DNA from: CAVZBW01 sp963773635
GTDB taxonomy: Bacteria; Actinomycetota; Acidimicrobiia; Acidimicrobiales; RAAP-2
Length of the DNA: 64,000 nt
Direction of reading: 5' to 3'
Assembly: GCA_963773635.1 (NCBI GenBank)
Contig: CAVZBW010000007.1
Coordinates: 26,486 to 90,485 of the forward strand
Part shown: piece after piece, positions 23,894 through 31,595 of the stretch
Numbering within the stretch: position 1 is the stretch's first letter
How the letters are laid out: each line of letters opens with the position of its first letter
The notes under the pieces: generated by a model
The model's input: the letters and a program-made list of their open reading frames with translations, nothing else
What the model was told of the DNA's origin: nothing
Databases searched by the model: none
Position numbers and translations under genes: made by a program

Positions 23894-24808
23894 TCAGGTG
23901 CCCGACGAGGTGGCTCCGGGTTCGATCAACTCCCACGTCGCCCCGTCGGGGTCGGCAAAGAGGATGGCTCGGAGGTCGGGAATTCCGGGGCCCATGTCGA
24001 GCGCCATCGGTGGCGACCAACAGCGCACCCCCGACGCCCGTAGTGCCGCGTAATCGGCCCCGATGTCGCCGGTGAGCATGGCCACCCGGAAGATGCCGAG
24101 GTGGTGCGCCTGGGAGTAGGGGGTTCCCTCCGCTGGCGGCTGCTGCCATTGGACCAGCCGCACGGCGAACCCCTGGCCGTCGGTGAGCGTGCACTCGATT
24201 CGCGCCGCGCCCTCGGTCATGCCGTGGACACCGTTGCCCGACGCCGCGCCCGGGGCGGGGGGGTCGCTCACTTCCAGTCCGAGCACGTCGACGTAGAAGG
24301 GGAGGGACCGCTCCAGGTCGGAACAGGACACGACGAGACCGGCGAACCGATCGGCATCACCCGACACCAAGACGAGCCGGGTGCCGTCGGGGTCGAGGCA
24401 CGAAAAGGCGGTTCCGCCCCGGCCGTCGAGGTCTCCCTCGGCGGTGATCCCGCGGGCGTCGGACCGGGTCAACGCCTCGCGCTGCGTCGTGAGGTCGGCA
24501 CGGGACAGGACGAGGCTGGCAAAGCCCAACTGGTTCGCCGACGCATAGGGGCGACCCACGGGCCGGGGAACCTTCCACTCCAGGAGGTCGACCACCGGAG
24601 GGGCGCCCCTGGGGGCACCGGGGGTGCCGAGGATGAAGGCGTCCCAGCGTGCCCGCGGGAGCCCGAAGGCCTCGCCGTCCTGGTCGGTGCCGGGGGCCGT
24701 ATGCGACCACTGTCCCAGTCCGAGCAGGTCGCGGTAGAAGGCGAGGGAACTTTCGAGGTTCGAGCAGTTGACGTTGGCGTGGTAGATCCGCCCATCGCCG
24801 ACGCTCAC
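23894..24808 (-). CDS. Two-domain VOC-family protein
   Basis: A 304-residue protein of two tandem vicinal-oxygen-chelate modules (about 7-150 and 155-300). Each begins with a beta strand ahead of the paired helix-strand unit: IYHANVNCSNLESSLAFYRD and FAGLVVSCSDLERSLPFYVD. The ends read SCLDPDGTRLVLV and LFADPDGATWELIEP. These folds include glyoxalase I, extradiol dioxygenases and bleomycin-binding proteins. The metal ligand after the first strand is His in module one but Val in module two, so catalysis is uncertain. The GTG start overlaps the PPK2 stop (GTGA), so it belongs to the LLM-ECH-PPK2 unit. Confidence 0.85.
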   Translation of the reverse strand: MSVGDGRIYHANVNCSNLESSLAFYRDLLGLGQWSHTAPGTDQDGEAFGLPRARWDAFILGTPGAPRGAPPVVDLLEWKVPRPVGRPYASANQLGFASLVLSRADLTTQREALTRSDARGITAEGDLDGRGGTAFSCLDPDGTRLVLVSGDADRFAGLVVSCSDLERSLPFYVDVLGLEVSDPPAPGAASGNGVHGMTEGAARIECTLTDGQGFAVRLVQWQQPPAEGTPYSQAHHLGIFRVAMLTGDIGADYAALRASGVRCWSPPMALDMGPGIPDLRAILFADPDGATWELIEPGATSSGT

Positions 24809-25782
24809 CGGGCTCTCTTTCGCCCGTGGTGCTTGAAGGCTTGGGCTCCCGAGGCCAGGAACGGGTCGGCGGGCGCCCCCTTCGGCGCTTCGGCCTCGAG
24901 CGCCAGTCGCTCGGCCTGCAGGGCCTCCCGATCCTTGCGGCTGACCTTGGGGTACTGAGGATCGAGGTCGACGAGGGCCTCGATGATCACGTCGGCCGCG
25001 CAGACCCGGGCGAACCACTTGCGATCGGCCGGGATGACGTACCAGGGAGCCCACTCCGTGCTGGTGGCAGAGAGCATGTCCGAGAAAGCAACCTGGTAGT
25101 CGTCCCAACGGGCCCGCTCTCGGGCGTCGCTCGCAGAGAATTTCCAATTGCGATCGGGAAGGTCGATGCGCTTCAGGAAGCGCTTTCGTTGCTCCTCCTT
25201 GGACAGGTTGAGAAGGAGCTTGACGATCCGGAACCCGTTGTCGACGAGGTAGCGCTCCCAATCGTTGATCTCCCGATAGCGGCGCTCCCAGATCCCCTTG
25301 CGCTTGGCCTCCTCTGGAAGCCGCTGGCGCTCCAGGTTCTCCGGGTGCACCCGCACGACGAGGACCTCCTCGTAGTGGGAGCGGTTGAAGATGGCGATCT
25401 CGCCCCGGGCCGGCAACCGGGTGGCGTAGCGCCAGAGGAAGTCGTGGTTCAGCTCCTCGGCCGAGGGCACCTTGAAGCTGCTGACCCGGACGCCCTGGGG
25501 GTTGACCCCGCTCATCACGTGGCGGATCGTCCCGTCCTTCCCCCCGGCGTCGAGGGCCTGGAGGCACACGAGCAGACCGTAGGTGTCCTGCGCGGCGAGG
25601 CGCGCCTGGTATTCGGCCAACATCTCGACACCGGACCGCAGGATCTGGGCGGCATCCTTCTTGTCGACGAAGTCCGCCTTGTACCGGGGATCGAAGTCCC
25701 GGTCGAGCCGGACCTTGGACCCCGGCTTGACCCGGAGCGGCTTGATGGCCTCGGCGATCCTGGCAGGCCTGAGATCCGCCAT
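24805..25782 (-). CDS. ppk2: Polyphosphate kinase 2 family protein
   Basis: A 325-residue PPK2 protein. The Walker-A-like loop is DAGGKDGTI (about 78-86) and the second motif is FNRSHYEEVLVVRV (about 132), with the lid region WERRYREINDWERYL and KRFLKRIDLPDRNWKFS. The reaction transfers phosphate between polyphosphate and a nucleotide; the one-domain size fits class I or III, which favour phosphorylating ADP or both AMP and ADP. Class cannot be fixed here. It sits between enoyl-CoA hydratase and the VOC gene on one strand with tiny gaps. Link to energy supply in CoA-ester metabolism is inference. Confidence 0.92.
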   Translation of the reverse strand: MADLRPARIAEAIKPLRVKPGSKVRLDRDFDPRYKADFVDKKDAAQILRSGVEMLAEYQARLAAQDTYGLLVCLQALDAGGKDGTIRHVMSGVNPQGVRVSSFKVPSAEELNHDFLWRYATRLPARGEIAIFNRSHYEEVLVVRVHPENLERQRLPEEAKRKGIWERRYREINDWERYLVDNGFRIVKLLLNLSKEEQRKRFLKRIDLPDRNWKFSASDARERARWDDYQVAFSDMLSATSTEWAPWYVIPADRKWFARVCAADVIIEALVDLDPQYPKVSRKDREALQAERLALEAEAPKGAPADPFLASGAQAFKHHGRKRAR

Positions 25783-25796
25783 GCTGCCTTCTGCTC

Positions 25797-26588
25797 CTAC
25801 CTCTCCTCGACGACCTGCTTGATGCGCGCCAGCGCGTTCTCGCGGAAGCGTGCGGCGCTCTGGGTGTGGCCGGCGAGTGCCTGCAGCTCCGTGCCGGCTC
25901 GTATGGCGGCTCGTGCCCCCCAGACGTCGAACGCCCTATGAACGGAGCGCTTGTTGATCTGAGTGAGATCGCTCGGCACGCCGGCGATACGACCGGCCAC
26001 CGCCAAGACCTCGTCCTCCAGACGGTCCGCCGGAAACGCCCGGTTGGCGAAGCCGATGCGGGCGGCCTCCTCGCCGGTGATCGGATCGCCCGTCAGCATG
26101 AGCTCCATGGCGCGCCGCATGCCGAGCAGGACGGTGTGGTACTGCCAATCGGGAGGGCTGGCGGCGCGAACCACCGGATAGCTGATCGTGGCATCCTCGG
26201 CCACGTAGACGAGGTCGCACGCGGAGGCGAGCTCCGTCGCTCCGGCGATGGCGTAGCCGTGAACCTGGGCGATGACCGGCTTCGCCAGATCCCAGAGGCT
26301 GAACCAGGTGTCGTTGGCCTGCCGGGCCCATTGCCCGTCGCCGGGGGCCGAGTAAAACGGGGGATCCTCCATCAGCGGCGAGCTCAGGTCGTACCCGGAC
26401 GAGAAGCAGGGACCGGCGCCCCGGACGATCGTTACTCGCACCTCGGGGTCGTTGTCGTGGGCCCAGAGGGCCTGGAGCAACTCCCGACGTAGGGGGGTCG
26501 AGATGGCGTTGCGCTTCTCCGGCCGGTTGAGCGTGATGCGTCGGACGAGCTCGGCCGGCGTGTCGACCAGCAGGAATTCGTAATCCAT
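25797..26588 (-). CDS. Enoyl-CoA hydratase/isomerase family protein
   Basis: A 263-residue crotonase-fold protein. ITLNRPEKRNAIS near residue 18 is the family start, FSSGYDLSS (about 63) forms the oxyanion-hole loop and GYAIAGATELASACDLVYVAEDA (about 108-130) contains Glu in ELA at the position of the first catalytic Glu. The second hydratase Glu is replaced: the loop reads VRAASPPDW, so hydration may not be the reaction, and isomerase, decarboxylase or hydrolase activity is possible. The gene follows LLM by one base and precedes PPK2 by 14. Confidence 0.88.
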   Translation of the reverse strand: MDYEFLLVDTPAELVRRITLNRPEKRNAISTPLRRELLQALWAHDNDPEVRVTIVRGAGPCFSSGYDLSSPLMEDPPFYSAPGDGQWARQANDTWFSLWDLAKPVIAQVHGYAIAGATELASACDLVYVAEDATISYPVVRAASPPDWQYHTVLLGMRRAMELMLTGDPITGEEAARIGFANRAFPADRLEDEVLAVAGRIAGVPSDLTQINKRSVHRAFDVWGARAAIRAGTELQALAGHTQSAARFRENALARIKQVVEER

Positions 26589-26589
26589 C

Positions 26590-27609
26590 TCAGGCGGCCT
26601 CCTTGTCTCGCGTCCCGGCCAGTTCGGCCATGAGCTCGAGTGCCTCGGGCTGTTGGGTGCCGACGACGAGACCGGTCACCCCGGGCGGCGCGAAACCCTC
26701 CTCCCAGCGGGCGCGGATGCGAGCCACGGATCCGACGAGGGCAGACTGCTCCAGGTACTCCCGGGGCACCGCGCGCTCGGCCTCGGCCCTGCGGCCCGAC
26801 CGCCACAGCTCCGTAATCCTTTGCGCGGCCTCTGGGAATCCCCGCCGGGCCATGGCGTCACGGTGATAGTTATGCGTCTCACTTCCCATGCCCCCGACGT
26901 ACATGGCGGTGAGCGGACGCATGGAATCCAGCGTCGCGGCCACGTCGTCGGTGATCACGACCGAGGCGCCCGTAAAGACCTCGAAGCCCGGGCGTGCCCG
27001 CATCTCGGCGGGGACTCCCTCGGGCCCAAGGCCCATCGGCAGCCAACCGTCGCAGATCTCGGCGGCGAGTGCGGTGTTTCTCGGGCCCCCCGTGGCCAGC
27101 CAGATCGGGATGGGTGCGAGCGGATGCATGATCGACTTGAGAGCCTTGCCCTGACCGAGGGCACCCGGACCGCGGTAGGGGAGTTGGATCTCGGGCCCGT
27201 CGTGGGCGACAGGACCTTTGCGCTCGACCACCTTGCGCACGATGGTCACGTAATCGCGCAGGCGCAGGTTGGGTCGGCCCCACGGCTGCCCGTACCAGCC
27301 CTCGACGATCTGAGGTCCCGATACCCCGACGCCGAGGATGACTCGGTTGCCGCCCGCCAACGCGTCGATCGTCATGGCCTGCATGGCGAGCGTCGCAGGT
27401 GGTCGCGCCGCGAGCTGCACGACTCCGGTCGCCAGCTTGATGCGTCGGGTGAGCGCCGCGAGGTAGGCGAGGGGAGACAGGGCGTCCGAGCCATAGGCCT
27501 CTGCCGTCCATACGGAGTGGTAGCCCAGGGCCTCCGCTCGCCGGACCGTGTCGATCGGCACGGACAGGTCCGCCGCCCGGTACAGGTCCAGTCGTAGTCC
27601 CAGTTTCAT
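26590..27609 (-). CDS. LLM-class F420-dependent oxidoreductase
   Basis: A 339-residue TIM-barrel protein of the luciferase-like monooxygenase superfamily. MKLGLRLDLYRAADLSVPID opens it, with the family motifs HSVWTAEAYGSDA (about 31) and LATGVVQLAARPPATLAMQA. ILGVGVSGPQIVEGWYG lies in the F420/FMN-binding area and ATGGPRNTALAAEICDGWLP follows. Its resemblance is strongest to mycobacterial F420-dependent members acting on CoA-linked or steroid-like substrates; the substrate is unknown. It heads the operon LLM-ECH-PPK2-VOC, and a strong hairpin lies between it and the upstream Rpf-like gene. Confidence 0.9.
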   Translation of the reverse strand: MKLGLRLDLYRAADLSVPIDTVRRAEALGYHSVWTAEAYGSDALSPLAYLAALTRRIKLATGVVQLAARPPATLAMQAMTIDALAGGNRVILGVGVSGPQIVEGWYGQPWGRPNLRLRDYVTIVRKVVERKGPVAHDGPEIQLPYRGPGALGQGKALKSIMHPLAPIPIWLATGGPRNTALAAEICDGWLPMGLGPEGVPAEMRARPGFEVFTGASVVITDDVAATLDSMRPLTAMYVGGMGSETHNYHRDAMARRGFPEAAQRITELWRSGRRAEAERAVPREYLEQSALVGSVARIRARWEEGFAPPGVTGLVVGTQQPEALELMAELAGTRDKEAA

Positions 27610-27715
27610 GGGACAAACGTAGGTCAGCGAGGGAGAGAAGGTCTGGAGGGGCGCAATGAGGGACGCAATGAGGAGCGGCGTCGACCGCTCGACGGTCGGA
27701 CCCTCAGCGAAGACA

Positions 27716-27757
27716 GGTCAACCCGGAGAGCCGATCGAACGGCTCTCCGGGTTGACC
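27716..27757 (-). terminator. 18-bp perfect stem-loop after the Rpf-like gene
   Basis: Two perfect 18-base arms (GGTCAACCCGGAGAGCCG and its complement) with a six-base loop lie 24 bases after the stop of the minus-strand secreted protein and before the LLM start. No long T run follows, as usual for high-GC actinobacterial terminators. Confidence 0.8.
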
Positions 27758-27781
27758 CTTACTTCTCGGACCTCTCCGGGA

Positions 27782-28498
27782 TCACCAGGCCCCGGTGCAG
27801 CCTCCCTGGTCCGGGGGCGTCGGCGAGATCCGCTCCGCGATGGAGATCTGCTCGCTCTCGCTCGCACCGCCCGCCGTCGACGAGTACTGGCCACCGCCGT
27901 AGGCGATCCACGAAGAAGGCGTGATGCCGAAGTAGCCGTACGTCGGATCGTTGCGGCCTCCTTCCTCGCAGATGGCAACCTGCTGCCAGCCCGAGGCGCT
28001 GGAACCGGAGCTCGCGGACGCGGAGCTCGTGCTCGACGAGCTCGTGCTCGACGAGCTCGAATGGCTCGACGAGGACGTCGCGTTGGCCGCTCGCTGCGCG
28101 GCCTGCTGCGCGGCTTGCTGCGCCGCCTGCTGCGCGGCTTGCTGCGCGGCTTGCTGCGCGAGCGCCGCGTACCACGCCTGCTGGTTGGTGGCGGCCGTCA
28201 GGTACTGGTTGACCTGAGCAGCCTGGACGTAGTCGGTCACCTGCTGTCGATGGACGGCGGTGAGGTAGCGGACGACCTCGTGGCGCTTTGCCGGGCCGAG
28301 TCGATGCCCGTTCGGCGCGTAGAGGTCGTTGTTGTTGGCACCGAGCGACAGGATGTCGCCCGAATTGTTGGCGGCGTGGCCACTCGGGGCCTTGCCGGAT
28401 GAAGTAGTTGCAGCGGCACTGACCAGTGGGTAGGAGAGAGCCCCTCCTGCCGTAGCCAGCATGGCGAGAGAAACGCCGTAAAGCCGGTGCTTGCGCAT
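27782..28498 (-). CDS. Secreted Rpf/transglycosylase-like protein with AQQ-repeat coil
   Basis: A 238-residue protein. A signal peptide (MRKHRLYGVSLAMLATAGGA) opens it, then a region about 30-110 of unknown fold, a block of (A-Q-Q-A) repeats around 118-145, a poly-Ser linker, and a C-terminal domain WQQVAICEEGGRNDPTYGYFGI then PSSWIAYGGGQYSS and SEQISIAERI. This matches the resuscitation-promoting-factor/transglycosylase-like fold, with Glu in CEEGG as the expected catalytic acid. It would cleave peptidoglycan outside the cell. ATG 28498 has an excellent GAGGAGG site. The domain ends in GCTGAW with a possible disulfide. Confidence 0.85.
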   Translation of the reverse strand: MRKHRLYGVSLAMLATAGGALSYPLVSAAATTSSGKAPSGHAANNSGDILSLGANNNDLYAPNGHRLGPAKRHEVVRYLTAVHRQQVTDYVQAAQVNQYLTAATNQQAWYAALAQQAAQQAAQQAAQQAAQQAAQRAANATSSSSHSSSSSTSSSSTSSASASSGSSASGWQQVAICEEGGRNDPTYGYFGITPSSWIAYGGGQYSSTAGGASESEQISIAERISPTPPDQGGCTGAW

Positions 28499-28867
28499 TT
28501 GCGCCTCCTCAAGTCTTAGCCCGAAGGCTGGAGTTGGCATGGAATGCGGGCCACCGTCCCTGTTGCATTCATCTCGCAAGCCGGTGCCGGGAAGGGCTGA
28601 CGACCCTGGACGTGTGAGTCCGTACGAGGTGCAGACGGAGTGATCCCAGGGCTATCAGCGAACGGCGACTCCTTGATGTGCGGCGACTATCGAATGGACG
28701 GATGGGGTCATCAGTTATGTGTTCGTGCTTGCTGCCACCCGCGCGCTCGCACCGAAATACGTCCCACGCAGCGGATCACCGGTAAGGGCGCTGATCTACG
28801 GGTTCCTGCACTATCTGTGCAGGAGAGTCATCCCGTGGCGCACCATCCAGCAGTGGCTAATCGAGTT
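28499..28867 (-). other. Long leader and intergenic DNA before the Rpf-like gene
   Basis: About 370 bases separate the predicted promoter (28874-28903) from the ATG at 28498. The leader contains a perfect eight-base hairpin TCCTGCAC/GTGCAGGA (28804-28824) and, near the start, AGCC-TTCG-GGCT. I looked for the c-di-AMP (ydaO) riboswitch hallmarks known upstream of rpf genes and did not find them convincingly. The remainder up to 29155 holds no gene that I can support; its GC content is lower than the surroundings. Confidence 0.4.
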
Positions 28868-28873
28868 CTAAGC

Positions 28874-28903
28874 AATGTAGCGAGCAAAGTCACACGGATG
28901 CAA
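28874..28903 (-). promoter_or_regulatory. Candidate sigma-70-type promoter TTGCAT-18-TACATT
   Basis: On the minus strand TTGCAT (28903-28898) and TACATT (28879-28874) are separated by 18 bases in the lower-GC part of the gap. It would give the Rpf-like gene a leader of roughly 370 bases. Confidence 0.4.
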
Positions 28904-29155
28904 CTCACGCGAAATACGAGTTCAGGGCGTTGTCACCACGTGTTTACCCATGTCAGCGGCTACTTTGTGATCGCGTGAACGAGCCGAGATTTTTCACAGA
29001 ATATTGCAGAGCCCCTGTTTGACCAGGCCTTTCGCCGACCCAGAAGTGAGCAGAATTTCGGGTCCCGAAACCGTCCGAGCCGTCGCAACCGATCCCCGGC
29101 CGGACGCGTCACCTCATCGCCTGTTCGCAGAGGCGGGACCGCTAGGGTCCAATCT

Positions 29156-29425
29156 ATGTGTCGCAACATCACGATCCTCCGCGGCCTGCAGCCGCCGGCC
29201 ACGGCCGAGGAGATCGAGGCCGCGGCGCGCCAGTACGTGCGGAAGGTGAGCGGCGTGCAGAAGCCCTCAGCGCGGACGGAACAGGCGTTGGACGAGGCTG
29301 TTCGTAGAGTCGCCGACGCCACCGCGGAGCTCCTGGCAACCTTGCCGCCTCGCCAGGAGATTCCCCAGACCACGCCTCCGCTGAGACGGATTCGAGTCGC
29401 GGGGGCCTCGCCTCAACCGGGCTGA
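29156..29425 (+). CDS. DUF2277 domain-containing protein
   Basis: An 89-residue protein. MCRNITILRGLQPPATAEEIEAAARQYVRKVSG is a near-ideal match to DUF2277, a small actinobacterial and proteobacterial family of unknown function (first 18 residues quoted as start: MCRNITILRGLQPPATAE). The family resembles the C-terminal helical part of some DNA-associated proteins, but no role is proven. TAGGGT ends seven bases before the ATG, so it is probably transcribed without a leader. It lies 20 bases before an SOS box that seems to serve only the helicase. Confidence 0.85.
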   Translation: MCRNITILRGLQPPATAEEIEAAARQYVRKVSGVQKPSARTEQALDEAVRRVADATAELLATLPPRQEIPQTTPPLRRIRVAGASPQPG

Positions 29426-29444
29426 CCTCATCCGGTGTAGTGTG

Positions 29445-29458
29445 CGAACGTATGTTCG
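29445..29458. promoter_or_regulatory. LexA SOS box CGAAC-GTAT-GTTCG
   Basis: CGAACGTATGTTCG has both perfect half-sites of the actinobacterial LexA box (CGAAC-N4-GTTCG). It ends 30 bases before the proposed CTG start of a UvrD-family helicase. The location and downstream DNA-repair function make an SOS assignment strong. Confidence 0.85.
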
Positions 29459-29488
29459 TAGACCTCGCGGCCACGGAAGTGGGAAGTT

Positions 29489-31537
29489 CTGCCGCGCCGC
29501 ACGGACGCCGCAGCATGGGGTGACGAGCTCGATCCCGCCCGGTGGGATGACGGGCTCGACGACGCGCAGCTGGCGGTCGCCACTCACGGCGAGGGGCCGC
29601 TCGTGGTGGTCGCAGGGGCGGGGACCGGCAAGACCCGGGCGCTCATCTCGCGCGTGGCGTGCCTGCTCGATCGAGGCGTGGCGCCCCACAGCATCCTCCT
29701 CCTCACCTTCACCCGCCGTGCGGCCGACGAGATGTTGGCCCGGGCCCTCAACCTGGTGGGCACCAGGGGGGATGGCCGACCTCGAGGTGGCACCTTCCAT
29801 GCCGTCGCCTACCGGCATGTCGCCGCACACGCACCCGTCCTCGATCTTCCGGAGGGATTCGGAGTGCTCGATCCGGCGGGTGCGCAGGACCTGATGGACC
29901 TCCTGCGCGTCGAGCAAGGCCTGTCCGGCACGGCGACGAGGTTTCCCCGGCCCGCCACGCTCGTCGATATCTACTCGCGTTGCGTCAACACCCAGCGACC
30001 GCTGCGGTCGGTGGTGCCCGCGGAGTACCCGTGGTGCGCTCCCCACCTCGAGGCGATCGGCGAGCTCTTTCGGAGCTTCACGAGCCGCAAGCGGAGCTCG
30101 GCCCTCCTCGACTTCGACGACCTTCTGCTCTTCTGGCGCGCGCTGCTCGAATCGAGCGAGCTCGGGCCTCAGCTGTCGGATTGCTTTCGGTACGTCCTGG
30201 TCGACGAGTACCAGGACGTCAACGACGTCCAGGTGGACATCGTGAGGCGGCTTGCGCCCGAGGGCAAAGGTCTCACCGTCGTGGGTGACGAGGCGCAGTG
30301 CATCTACGGGTTTCGTGGCTCGGACCCGCGCCACTTGCGGAACCTGGTCCAATCGTTTCCCGGCGCAGACCTCATCCGACTCGAACGGAACTTCCGCTCT
30401 CGCCAGGCTGTCCTCGACGTGGCCAATGCCGTCCGGCCGGACGCCGGCGCAGACGTCGGCATCCAACTCCGCGGCGATCGGGGGACGGGATCGCGGCCGA
30501 GCCTCGTCCGCTGCTACGACGCGAACTCGGAGGCGAGGGTCCTCGCGGACTCGATCCTCGAGGCGCATGAGCGAGGTGTCCGACTGCGCGACCAGGCCGT
30601 ACTGGTACGGGCCGCTCATCACAGCGATCTCGTGGAGATCGAGCTGTCGGCGCGCAAGGTGCCCTACCGCAAGTACGGGGGCTTGCGCTTCTTGGAGGGG
30701 GCGCACGTCAAGGACTTCGTCGCCGCGGCGAGGCTGCTCGACAACCCGCGTGACGAGGTCGCCTGGTACCGGATGTTGCGCCTCCACCGCAATATCGGCC
30801 CGGCGCGAGCCCAAGCGCTCGTCGAGATCGTCCGGCTCCCCGGTGCCGACGCGCTGACTCGTTGGCCCGAGCTGGTCGCGGCCGCTCCTCCGTCGACGCG
30901 GGCGCGCCTCTCCGCCTGCCTCGGCGACCTACTCGGGGCGAGGGAGCTGGCCACACCCGGCCGGCGCGCCGAGGCCGTGCTGCGCGCCGTGGCGCCTCTC
31001 GTCAAGGAGCGGTACCACGATGCCGCAGTCCGGCTCGGCGACCTCGAGCGGCTGGTCGGCGCCGCCTCGGTGGTGGACGACCTCACGGCGTTCCTGGCAG
31101 ACCTCACCCTCGATCCCCCCTCGTCGACCGGGGATCTTGCCGGTCCGCCCCACCTGGACGACGACTTCGTCGTCATCTCGACGATCCACTCGGCAAAGGG
31201 GCTGGAGTGGCAGATCGTCCATCTGCCCCACATGGTCGACGGTGCCGTCCCGATCGACATGGCACTCGGCACGCCGCAAGGCCTGGAGGAGGAAGGCCGA
31301 CTGCTCTACGTCGCCGTCACCCGCGCCCGGGACGAGCTGCACCTCTACGCACCGTTGCGCATGCCGCATCACCGCCACGGGCGCGACGACCGCCACAGCT
31401 TGGCGCCGCTCAGCCGGTTCCTCGACGAACGTGTCCGGTCGACCCTCGAGGTCGTCGAGGAGAAGTCGAGGACGCATCCCGTCGAGGCGGTGAGCGCAGA
31501 GCGCGTACCCGTCGATCTCGACCCTCTGTGGGATTGA
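29489..31537 (+). CDS. SOS-controlled UvrD/PcrA-family DNA helicase, probable CTG start
   Basis: A 682-residue superfamily-1 helicase with all motifs in order: Q motif LDDAQLAVA, Walker A AGAGTGKT, Ia LLLTFTRRAADEM, II VLVDEYQDVND, III VGDEAQCIYGFRGSDP, IV LERNFRSRQAVLDVANA, V STIHSAKGLEWQ and VI LLYVAVTRARDEL. It unwinds DNA 3' to 5' in repair. The first ATG/GTG/TTG in frame (GTG 29603) lies next to Walker A and would delete the Q motif. The frame runs open to the TAG at 29459, and the only plausible start there is CTG 29489, with GGAAG nine bases upstream. The SOS box is just before it. Confidence 0.85.
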   Translation: MPRRTDAAAWGDELDPARWDDGLDDAQLAVATHGEGPLVVVAGAGTGKTRALISRVACLLDRGVAPHSILLLTFTRRAADEMLARALNLVGTRGDGRPRGGTFHAVAYRHVAAHAPVLDLPEGFGVLDPAGAQDLMDLLRVEQGLSGTATRFPRPATLVDIYSRCVNTQRPLRSVVPAEYPWCAPHLEAIGELFRSFTSRKRSSALLDFDDLLLFWRALLESSELGPQLSDCFRYVLVDEYQDVNDVQVDIVRRLAPEGKGLTVVGDEAQCIYGFRGSDPRHLRNLVQSFPGADLIRLERNFRSRQAVLDVANAVRPDAGADVGIQLRGDRGTGSRPSLVRCYDANSEARVLADSILEAHERGVRLRDQAVLVRAAHHSDLVEIELSARKVPYRKYGGLRFLEGAHVKDFVAAARLLDNPRDEVAWYRMLRLHRNIGPARAQALVEIVRLPGADALTRWPELVAAAPPSTRARLSACLGDLLGARELATPGRRAEAVLRAVAPLVKERYHDAAVRLGDLERLVGAASVVDDLTAFLADLTLDPPSSTGDLAGPPHLDDDFVVISTIHSAKGLEWQIVHLPHMVDGAVPIDMALGTPQGLEEEGRLLYVAVTRARDELHLYAPLRMPHHRHGRDDRHSLAPLSRFLDERVRSTLEVVEEKSRTHPVEAVSAERVPVDLDPLWD

Positions 31538-31564
31538 CCTTGCGGGGACTTCGCGGCCCAGGAT

Positions 31565-31589
31565 CGACGGCCCCGAATCGGGGCCGTCG
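31565..31589. terminator. Bidirectional stem-loop between convergent genes
   Basis: CGACGGCCCCG and CGGGGCCGTCG form a perfect 11-base stem with an AAT loop. It lies between the helicase stop (31537) and the end of the convergent amidohydrolase (31596), so it can serve both. Confidence 0.8.
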
Positions 31590-31595
31590 CAGGCG

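Noticed and set aside
28499..28900. c-di-AMP (ydaO) riboswitch upstream of the Rpf-like gene
   Set aside because: Expected by analogy, but the conserved GGGTGAATC-type segments are not seen in the leader.
28640..28978. A 112-codon plus-strand open frame in the leader region
   Set aside because: Codon use is unlike the neighbours, no binding site or domain; it crosses the predicted minus-strand promoter.
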